A stretch of 13,940 bases of DNA from Myxococcaceae bacterium (GTDB lineage Bacteria; Myxococcota; Myxococcia; Myxococcales; Myxococcaceae), in assembly GCA_018262385.1 (NCBI GenBank), contig JAGSPQ010000053.1:1-13940 (forward strand), written 5' to 3'. A program made the translations under genes and the position numbers. The first letter of the stretch is position 1; every line of letters starts with the position of its first letter. Positions 1-6,533 of this stretch are shown in pieces. Under the pieces are notes generated by a model that was not told the origin of the DNA, did no database searches, and saw only the letters and a program-made list of their open reading frames with translations.

Positions 1-779
1 TCGGTCAGCACGCCGTCGCTGACGAACACCTTGCGGCCGGCGATCCGCATCTTCAGATCCGTGCCGTTGGGGTTGGTGAGGCGCAGCTGCTGGCCCTTGC
101 TGAGCACGTTGCGCACCACCTCTCCGGTGGTCTTCAGCTGCGCGTAGTCGACGTTGACCGCGTCCCAGAAGAGCCGGCTGAGGTCCGGCTTGGCGACGCC
201 GTAGCGCTTGGCGAGCGTCTCGGTGGGGTACAGCCCGTTGCCGAGGTTGACGATGCGGGTGTTCTTCTTCAGCCGCGCGTTGTTGACCACCCGCTGGGCC
301 TTGTTCCCCGCGGCCTGACGGTCGGGCAGCACCGAGCTCAAGTAGCCGGGGTTCTCGACCCACTCGACGTTGATGTCGGCGTCCACCGCGTTGACGAACT
401 TCAGCTGCGCGGCCACCAGCGGAGCGTCGTTGCGCGCCGGCACTTCGTCCCACCAGCGCTGGGTGTAGCGCTCGCTCTGCTGGATCCGCAGCGGGTGGGC
501 GCCGATCTTCGCCACTTCGAGCGCGATCTCGTCGAGCAGCGCGTTGTCGCGCTCCCCGCCGCGGACGGTCACCAGATCCTTCTCTCGCACGTTCGCGGCC
601 CGGACGATCTTGCGGGCCAGCTCCCCGGTGTTGATCCTGGGCTCGACCGCCGCCGGTGCCGCCGCGACCACCGGGGCGGGCGCAGGCGCGGGCGCCGGGG
701 CTGGGGCGGCAGGGCGGGGCGGAGCGGCCCAGACGACGCAGCAGGTGAGGAACGCAACGGAGGTGGCAGCGAGCTTCAT
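1..779 (-). CDS. Exported M29-family (thermophilic metalloprotease/AmpS-like) aminopeptidase, C-terminus cut by window edge
   Basis: The frame starts at ATG 779-777 and stays open to position 1, giving about 259 visible residues; the C-terminal part lies outside the window. A GAGGG Shine-Dalgarno lies about 6 bases upstream and supports this start. Residues 1-19 (MKLAATSVAFLTCCVVWAA) form a signal peptide, followed by an Ala/Pro linker to about residue 45. The rest resembles the N-terminal half of M29 aminopeptidases: a segment with VTVRGGERDNALLDEIA, then FWDAVNVDYAQL, then LRLTNPNGTDLKMRIAGRKV, all at the expected spacing. The two-metal catalytic site of this family (Glu/His/Asp residues in the C-terminal half) is not visible, so activity cannot be judged. 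Family M29 members are usually cytosolic, so the leader and linker are unusual and suggest a periplasmic or surface protein. The gene begins 61 bases after the 29-haem lipoprotein gene on the same strand and may be cotranscribed with it. Confidence 0.8.
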   Translation of the reverse strand, partial: MKLAATSVAFLTCCVVWAAPPRPAAPAPAPAPAPAPVVAAAPAAVEPRINTGELARKIVRAANVREKDLVTVRGGERDNALLDEIALEVAKIGAHPLRIQQSERYTQRWWDEVPARNDAPLVAAQLKFVNAVDADINVEWVENPGYLSSVLPDRQAAGNKAQRVVNNARLKKNTRIVNLGNGLYPTETLAKRYGVAKPDLSRLFWDAVNVDYAQLKTTGEVVRNVLSKGQQLRLTNPNGTDLKMRIAGRKVFVSDGVLT

Positions 780-840
780 GGTCGACCCTCGAAGGTGTAG
801 GGGCGACCTTCATAACGGAATCGGGAACGATCGGAGCGCG

Positions 841-3800
841 CTACTTCGGAACCTTGTGGCACATGATGCAGGTGCTCGGGTTCGTCATCTTGCTCTCGGT
901 GTGCACGAACCTCCACGCGGTGAGGTAGGCCGCGCCGGTCTGCACCAGCCCGTTGCCGGCCGGGACCACGTGACACTGGTAGCAGTTCACCGGGTAGAAG
1001 TGCTTCGCGTAGGTCACGGTGATCGTGTTCCCCTTGTAGGTGGGGGTGACGGAGGTCAGGGTGAAGGGGCGCGTGTCGCCCGCGCCGGCTGCCTGGGTGG
1101 TGGCTCCATTCCAGGGCGTGCCGATCAGGTTGCTGCCCGTCTCGTGACAGGCCTTGCAGTTGGCGTTGATCAGCGTCGACTTGTGGTCGTAGCCGAAGGC
1201 CTGCTTCCCGCCCGCGTTGGTCGCGTGGCAGGCAGTGCACAGCTGGGTCCCGACGGTGGGGTGGGGAAGATTGGCGATCCCGGTCTGGGTGGTGGGAGTG
1301 GTGGCCGGCGGCGCCGGAATGGTGAACCCTCCGACCGGAATGAAGGCCGGCACTCCGCCGGTGGCGCCCTTCCAGTTGGCAGCGGCGGTGGTGCCGGTGC
1401 CGGGGAAGGAGTGACACGAGCTGCAGTCGGTGGTGCCCGAGGCGGCGGTGTACGCGCTGTGGCTGTGCGCGGTGAACACCGCGGTCGGCTTCACGTTCAG
1501 GTGACAGGTGCTGCACCGCGCGGTGGTGCCGTTGTTGATCAGCGGCGTGGCGGCGCTGAAGTTGGGATGGAACTTCGCCTGCTTCCACTCCTTGCCCGCG
1601 ATCGCCCCGCCGGCGACGCCCTTCTGGGTGTGGCAGGCCCCGCAGTCTCGGCTCGCGACGTTGAGCTCCGCGTGGTTGAGCTGATCCAGGGTCCCGGCCG
1701 GGACGCCGGTGCCCGCTACTCCCGCCGAGCTGACGTAGGTCGAGTTGGTCAGGCCGAGGGGCAGGTTGTTGTTGGTGCCGATCACCGTGCCGCCGCCGTT
1801 GGTGGTGCCGTGGCACTCGCGGCAGGTGGTGGGGTTGGTGACCGCGGTGTGGAACAGGCTGCCCTTGTTCCAGGCGCTCCCGGTCGTCTTCGCGTCGGCC
1901 TGGTGGCAGACCGCGCAGTCCTTCCCGACCACGAACGACGAGCCGTGGTTCATCCACTGCGGCCCGTTGGTGGCGGTGCCGCCCAGCGCCAGGGTGTAGA
2001 CGACGCTGCTCCGGGTCGAGGCGTTGGGGAGCGGATCCGAGATCGCGTGGCAGTCGACGCAGGCGGTCGGCTGGGTGGCGAGGCTGGGGTGGTACGCGCC
2101 CGTCCTCCACAGCGTGGCGGCGATCGGCGTGTTCGCGCCCTTCGCCAGCGCGGCGGCGTGGCAGGTCTGGCAGGTCTGGAAGGTGATCAGCGGCGAGCGG
2201 TGCCGCATGCTGAAGGTGGTCCCGGTGGTGACGTCTGCTTTGGGCGCGTCCGCCATCAGCGGGTAATGGCAGACATTGCAGTCGGCCGGCACCGCCGCGC
2301 CAAGGTTGGGGTGGAACTGGCCGTCGGTCCAGGTGTTGCCCGGGCTGTTGTGACAGACCGCGCACTCCACCTGGCTCACCGAGGTGACCGACACTCCGCC
2401 GATCATCGCCGCGGCGGTGAAGGTGGCGCTGTGATCCATCGGCTGCAGCGTCGAGGCGGCCTTCTCCACGATCCCCACCGGCCGCATCTGCGAGTGGCAG
2501 CTGGTGCAGTTGGCGGTGGGCTGGGGGAAGGGAACCACCGCTCCGCCGGGGGTGGCCGCGTAGGCGGTGAGCGCGGAGTGGTACTTGCCGTTCGAGTAGG
2601 CGGTGACGGTGCCGTTGGTGTGGGTGTGGCAGTGCCAGCACTTGGTGTAGTCGGGGCTGGCGGTCGGGCCGGCGTTCAGCGCGGCGGGCAGCACCGGCGA
2701 GGTGTGGAGCATCGCGTTGTAGAGCGTGGCGTTGATCGTGCTGGTGCTGGTGACGAGCGCGCCGGTTCGATTCAGCGTCGTCTCGTTCACCTTGATGAAC
2801 TGGGTCGCCGAGCTGACCAGCACCGAGCCGGGGTACAGCTGGCCACCCTTCCAGTCGCCGCCCGGCAGCGCATTGGTCGCCGGGTTGTTGAAGTTCAGGT
2901 AGGTGTTGGCGGTCACCGTCGCCTGGTGGCAGCCGAAGCAGTCGCCGGTGCCGTTGGCGGCGTGGTCGAAGCCGATCAGCGCGGCGACGGTGCCGGCGTC
3001 GGTGCCCGGCTGCAGATCCGGCCGCTGGGTGGTGTGGCAGCCGATGCAGGTGGTGGCCGCCACGGTCGTCGCCGCGTGGCTGAAGCTCCCCGCCGCCCAG
3101 TTCGGGTTGTTGCCCCAGGCGCCGGTGCCCGGGTTGTTGTGGCAGACCGCGCAGTCCTGGGCGTTGCCGTGGGTGATGCCGAGGGAGTTGGTGAGGTAGT
3201 CGAATGGCGAGCGGCGGAAGTTGGGGTTGGTCCAGCCGGTGGTGGTGGTCGGCCGCTCGGCGTCGTGGCAGGGCAGGCAGGTGCTGGGCGTCGCGCTGCC
3301 CACCGCGTGGAAGATGCCGCCCGCCCAGGAGGTGTTGGTCGCCGCGCTGGCCGCGTGGCAGGCGCCGCAGTCGCCCTGGGCCGAGGGGGCGCGGTGATCG
3401 AAGAGGATGTTCAGCGGCGGCACCGTCACCACCCCGGTGGCGCGCGAGTTGGCGTGGCAGTCGAGGCAGGAGCTGACCGCCGGCTTGCCCGCCGCCCGCA
3501 GCGAGGCGTGGAAGCCGGGGTCGTTGCCGCCGTCGCGGCCGGTGGTCCAGGTGGCCACCAACGTGTCCGACGGGCTGGAGTGGCAGACGCTGCAGTCGAA
3601 CGGCACTGCGCTGGCCGTCCCCGGGGCGCCGCCGTCCCACAGCACCGCTTCGTGGCGCATCTCTCCCGTGGGAGGAGTGCGGGCCGGGCTGGTGGCGAGC
3701 GGCCCGACGAAGCCGGTGGGGAGGGTGGGCGCGTGGCAATCGGAGCAGACCGCCGGCTGCGCCAGCTTCAGGTTGGCCAGCGAGGAGTGGAAGTTGCCGG

Positions 3801-4545
3801 GGAAGTAGTCGCCGGTGGACGCCGTCGGGTGACAGTTTTCGCAGGCCGAGAGGAAGGCCGAAGGGATCGCGGTGGTCCCGTGGCTCATCGGCATCGAGAG
3901 CGTCTGGGTCAGGGGCGTGACCCGGATGATCGAAGTGCCCGCCCAGGTGGGGAGCAGGCTGTTGACCACGATGTCGTGGGCCGGATCCGAGGCGTTGTCC
4001 GGCGCCATCCCTGCGTCGAGCCAGGTGGTCTTCACGTGACAGGCGCCGCAGTCGGCCGCGCCCCTCGAGGGGTGGGTGAACCCGGCCTTCGGCAGCGCGG
4101 CGAACGGAGTCTCGACGTCGTGACAGGCGGCGCACTTGTCGTCGATGCCGGCGTGGTCGTAGGGAACTTTTGCTCCCGCCGGGTGGCAGCTGAGGCAGCC
4201 CAGCAGCACCCCGCCGTCGCTCGGCCGCTCGCTGGCGTACGAGTAGAGCTTCTCGCTCAGGTGGAGCCGGTCGTTGATCGACTGCTCGTGCATGTGACAG
4301 CCGAGGCAGCTGAACTGGGCGAAGGTTCCGGCATCCGGCTCGTTGTGGCAGCCCTCGCAGGCGATCGGCCCGTCGGACTGCAGCACCGTGCGGCCCAGCT
4401 CGTGGGCGGTGCCCGCGGCAATCGGAAACCAGGTGTGGTTCTCGGCGGTGATCGGCACCGGCGGCTTGTAGGTGGACGGAGACGAGCAGCCGCCGAGCGC
4501 GATCAACGCCCCGAGCGCCCAACGAGCAGCAGTGCAGTTCGACAT
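841..4545 (-). CDS. Outer-membrane-type lipoprotein multihaem c-type cytochrome, 29 CxxCH motifs
   Basis: This encodes 1234 residues from ATG 4545-4543, with a purine-rich ribosome binding site (AGAGGGA) about 6 bases upstream. The N-terminus is a lipoprotein signal with lipobox LGGC at 17-20. Residue +2 is Ser rather than Asp, which fits export to the outer membrane. I count 29 CxxCH haem-attachment motifs, from CEGCH at 63-67 to CIMCH at 1226-1230, and no other recognisable domain. Much of the chain repeats a loose two-haem unit: DCxxCHxxPG..W..G.FH......CxxCH...RP......F.H. Haem spacing is mostly 20-45 residues; a haem-poor stretch of about 95 residues lies between motifs 14 and 15 and another of about 64 between 5 and 6. 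Such proteins serve extracellular or envelope electron transfer in metal-reducing bacteria. Here it is probably a surface haem chain or terminal reductase working with the conduit encoded at 6534-12828, but it is a separate transcription unit, divergent from the kinase gene. Its substrate cannot be assigned. Confidence 0.93.
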   Translation of the reverse strand: MSNCTAARWALGALIALGGCSSPSTYKPPVPITAENHTWFPIAAGTAHELGRTVLQSDGPIACEGCHNEPDAGTFAQFSCLGCHMHEQSINDRLHLSEKLYSYASERPSDGGVLLGCLSCHPAGAKVPYDHAGIDDKCAACHDVETPFAALPKAGFTHPSRGAADCGACHVKTTWLDAGMAPDNASDPAHDIVVNSLLPTWAGTSIIRVTPLTQTLSMPMSHGTTAIPSAFLSACENCHPTASTGDYFPGNFHSSLANLKLAQPAVCSDCHAPTLPTGFVGPLATSPARTPPTGEMRHEAVLWDGGAPGTASAVPFDCSVCHSSPSDTLVATWTTGRDGGNDPGFHASLRAAGKPAVSSCLDCHANSRATGVVTVPPLNILFDHRAPSAQGDCGACHAASAATNTSWAGGIFHAVGSATPSTCLPCHDAERPTTTTGWTNPNFRRSPFDYLTNSLGITHGNAQDCAVCHNNPGTGAWGNNPNWAAGSFSHAATTVAATTCIGCHTTQRPDLQPGTDAGTVAALIGFDHAANGTGDCFGCHQATVTANTYLNFNNPATNALPGGDWKGGQLYPGSVLVSSATQFIKVNETTLNRTGALVTSTSTINATLYNAMLHTSPVLPAALNAGPTASPDYTKCWHCHTHTNGTVTAYSNGKYHSALTAYAATPGGAVVPFPQPTANCTSCHSQMRPVGIVEKAASTLQPMDHSATFTAAAMIGGVSVTSVSQVECAVCHNSPGNTWTDGQFHPNLGAAVPADCNVCHYPLMADAPKADVTTGTTFSMRHRSPLITFQTCQTCHAAALAKGANTPIAATLWRTGAYHPSLATQPTACVDCHAISDPLPNASTRSSVVYTLALGGTATNGPQWMNHGSSFVVGKDCAVCHQADAKTTGSAWNKGSLFHTAVTNPTTCRECHGTTNGGGTVIGTNNNLPLGLTNSTYVSSAGVAGTGVPAGTLDQLNHAELNVASRDCGACHTQKGVAGGAIAGKEWKQAKFHPNFSAATPLINNGTTARCSTCHLNVKPTAVFTAHSHSAYTAASGTTDCSSCHSFPGTGTTAAANWKGATGGVPAFIPVGGFTIPAPPATTPTTQTGIANLPHPTVGTQLCTACHATNAGGKQAFGYDHKSTLINANCKACHETGSNLIGTPWNGATTQAAGAGDTRPFTLTSVTPTYKGNTITVTYAKHFYPVNCYQCHVVPAGNGLVQTGAAYLTAWRFVHTESKMTNPSTCIMCHKVPK

Positions 4546-4566
4546 GCGAGTCCCTCTTTCCCCTTT

Positions 4567-4588
4567 CCCCTGAGAGTCTCCTCAGGGG
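4567..4588. promoter_or_regulatory. Perfect 8-bp inverted repeat in the divergent intergenic region
   Basis: CCCCTGAG (4567-4574) and CTCAGGGG (4581-4588) are exact inverted copies separated by 6 bases (AGTCTC). The element lies 22 bases upstream of the 29-haem cytochrome start, just above its purine-rich ribosome binding site, and about 100 bases from the kinase start. It could be a protein operator or, if transcribed on the minus strand, a hairpin in the cytochrome mRNA leader that controls stability or ribosome access. No T-run follows it, so it is not a typical intrinsic terminator. The rest of the 143-bp gap (4546-4688) contains no gene and no convincing sigma-70 promoter that I can identify. 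Confidence 0.4.
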
Positions 4589-4675
4589 CCCATCGAGCCG
4601 CAGGCTGGGGTCCGAACGCCGGCCGGCAGCGGCTCGCGGGACAATACGTCGCCGACCTCGAGGCGGGCAGTGGCC

Positions 4676-4681
4676 CATACT
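4676..4681 (+). promoter_or_regulatory. Possible -10 element (CATACT) giving a leaderless kinase transcript
   Basis: CATACT ends 7 bases before the kinase ATG at 4689. No Shine-Dalgarno sequence precedes that ATG, so a transcript starting at or next to the ATG would explain its absence. I see no good -35 hexamer at the correct distance (CGACCT is poor), so this is a weak proposal. Confidence 0.2.
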
Positions 4682-4688
4682 CATTCTC

Positions 4689-6527
4689 ATGGCTGACCCA
4701 CACGTACCCACCGTTGTGAATCCGACCCACCTGATGGATCCCACGGTGAGCTCGGGCCGAAGCCAGGCGGTCGACCTCGGCGCCACCACCCTCGCCGAGC
4801 CGCCGGGCAAAGAGCGGTACGAGCAGCTCAAGCTGCTCGGCGCGGGCGGGATGGGCGACGTCCACCTGTGCCGCGACGGGCGGATTGGCCGCGAGGTCGC
4901 CCGCAAGGTGATGCGGCCCGAGGCGGCCGCGTACGCCGACGGCCGGGACCGCTTCCTGCGCGAGGCGCGGGTCCAGGGGCAGCTCGAGCACCCCGCGGTG
5001 GTGCCGGTGTACGAGCTGGGCGAAGAGGCCGGCGCGCCGTTCTTCACCATGAAGCGGGTGCGGGGGCAGACGCTGGGCCAGCTGCTCAACGCGCTGGCGG
5101 AAGGCGATCCGCAGACCCGGCGCCAGTACACCCGGCGGCGCCTGCTCACCGCCTTCAGCCAGCTGTGCGTGGCGATCGACTTCGCCCACAGCCGCGGGGT
5201 GCTGCATCGGGACCTCAAGCCCGAGAACGTGATGCTCGGCGACTTCGGCGAAGTCCACGTGCTCGACTGGGGACTGGCCCGGGTGGCCGGGGTCGAGGAT
5301 TCCCCGGGCCTGCCTGCGCTGAGCGCCGGTGCGCCGGGAGCGACCCAGGCCGGCACGATGATGGGCACCCCCGGCTACATGGCGCCCGAGCAGGCGGAAG
5401 GGAATCTGCCGCGGCTGGCGGGGTGGACCGACGTGTACGCGCTGGGGGCGATCCTGTTCGAGCTGCTCACCCTCGAGCGGCTTCATGATCAGCCGACCTC
5501 CGACGAGCGGGTGCTGAGCACCCTGGCCGGCCGCGAGGTCCACCCGATGCAGCGCTCGCCCGAGCGCGACGTGCCGGTCGAGCTCGACGCGCTGGTGGCC
5601 CGGGCCTGCGCCTTCGCGCCGGAGCAGCGGCCGAGCGCGCGCGAGCTGTCGGAGGAGATCGAGCGCTTCCTCGACGGCGATCGCGATCTGGAGCGCCGCC
5701 GCGAGCTGGCGAAGGCCTGCGTGGCGGCGGCGCAGACGGCGATGGGGCGCCCGTCCGGCCGGGCCGAGGCGATGCGCGAAGTGACCCGCGCGCTCGCGTT
5801 GGTCCCCGACGAGCCCGCCGGCTTGCGGATCCTCGGGCGGCTGCTGACCGAGGTTCCCGCCGAGCTGCCCCCGGCGGCCCGCTCCCAGATGGAAGCGGCC
5901 CAGGCCGCGGCGCGCGTCGGCGTCGTGGGAGTGGCGGCGTCGCGCGCGGCGACCTGGCTGGCGTTCGTGCCGCTGATCCTGTGGATGGGCGTTCGCGACT
6001 GGCGGCTGGCGCTCTTCGCGCTGGGCGCGCTCAGCCTCTCGTTCTTCGCCGCGTTCTACTTCCGCCTGCGCGGCGAGGGCCTCACCAACCTCGCCAGCCT
6101 CGGCCTGCTGCTGCTCAGCTCGTTCGCCCTCGCCGGGTTCGGCTTCGTGCTCAGCCCGTTCGTGCTCGTGCCGGCGCTCGCCGCCACCAACACGCTCTTC
6201 TTCGCCACCTACCTCTCTTCGAAGGTTCGCCCGCTGGCGGCGCTCTCGGGAGTGGTGGCGGTGCTGGCGCCGGTGGGGCTGGAGGCGCTGGGGGTGCTGC
6301 CGCGCTCGTTCGCCTTCGCCGACGGACACCTGGAGCTGCTGCCGCGGATGACTGCGCTCGCGCCCGGGCCGACGCTGGTGCTGCTGCTGGCGGGGAGCGT
6401 GGCGCTGGTGGTGACTCCGGCGGTGCTGGTCGGCCGGCTGCGCGACTCGCTCGAGGCGGCCGAGAAGAAGCTCTTCCTCCAGGCCTGGCACCTCAACGCG
6501 CTCGCGCCGAGCGAGCTCGAGCGGTGA
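4689..6527 (+). CDS. Membrane-bound eukaryote-like Ser/Thr protein kinase with six-helix C-terminal membrane domain
   Basis: This encodes 612 residues with a full kinase domain at about 44-330. Visible elements are the glycine loop GAGGMG (51-56), catalytic Lys73 in VARKVM, Glu92 in the alpha-C helix (FLREARV), the catalytic loop HRDLKPEN (173-180), a DWG metal-binding motif instead of DFG (193-195), and GTPGYMAPE (226-234) after an Ala/Gly-rich activation segment. The key catalytic residues are all present, so it should be active. After a helical linker (about 335-415) come about six hydrophobic helices (approximately 421-436, 440-457, 468-485, 489-508, 516-536, 561-583) and a short charged tail, instead of the single helix and PASTA or sensor domain of classical PknB. 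The ATG at 4689 lacks a Shine-Dalgarno; no better start is visible. It is divergent from the 29-haem cytochrome gene and convergent with the barrel gene, so it may regulate the electron-transfer system, but its target is unknown. Confidence 0.92.
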   Translation: MADPHVPTVVNPTHLMDPTVSSGRSQAVDLGATTLAEPPGKERYEQLKLLGAGGMGDVHLCRDGRIGREVARKVMRPEAAAYADGRDRFLREARVQGQLEHPAVVPVYELGEEAGAPFFTMKRVRGQTLGQLLNALAEGDPQTRRQYTRRRLLTAFSQLCVAIDFAHSRGVLHRDLKPENVMLGDFGEVHVLDWGLARVAGVEDSPGLPALSAGAPGATQAGTMMGTPGYMAPEQAEGNLPRLAGWTDVYALGAILFELLTLERLHDQPTSDERVLSTLAGREVHPMQRSPERDVPVELDALVARACAFAPEQRPSARELSEEIERFLDGDRDLERRRELAKACVAAAQTAMGRPSGRAEAMREVTRALALVPDEPAGLRILGRLLTEVPAELPPAARSQMEAAQAAARVGVVGVAASRAATWLAFVPLILWMGVRDWRLALFALGALSLSFFAAFYFRLRGEGLTNLASLGLLLLSSFALAGFGFVLSPFVLVPALAATNTLFFATYLSSKVRPLAALSGVVAVLAPVGLEALGVLPRSFAFADGHLELLPRMTALAPGPTLVLLLAGSVALVVTPAVLVGRLRDSLEAAEKKLFLQAWHLNALAPSELER

Positions 6528-6533
6528 GCGGCC

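Noticed and set aside
791..811. Small inverted repeat GAAGGT-9-ACCTTC between the 29-haem gene and the aminopeptidase gene
   Set aside because: Only six base pairs with a 9-base loop and no T-run; too weak to call a terminator or regulatory hairpin.
841..4545. Repeated short motifs that might suggest a CRISPR or tandem DNA repeat
   Set aside because: The recurring segments encode CxxCH haem motifs at irregular spacing within one reading frame; they are protein-level repeats.
544..4719. Very long plus-strand open frame (about 1391 codons) opposite the 29-haem cytochrome
   Set aside because: It has a composition rich in Gly, Ala, Arg and Val with no domain, and is the mirror of a strongly supported CxxCH gene. 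Long antisense frames without stops are expected in very GC-rich DNA.
776..5368. Minus-strand open frame of about 1530 codons overlapping both the cytochrome and the kinase
   Set aside because: It is rich in Arg, Pro, Leu and His, lacks any haem or other motif, and runs across the divergent promoter and the kinase in antisense. It is a frame shadow.
4503..6491. Minus-strand open frame opposite the kinase (about 662 codons)
   Set aside because: The kinase on the plus strand has all its catalytic motifs in order; this frame is low-complexity Arg/Gln/Glu-rich sequence.
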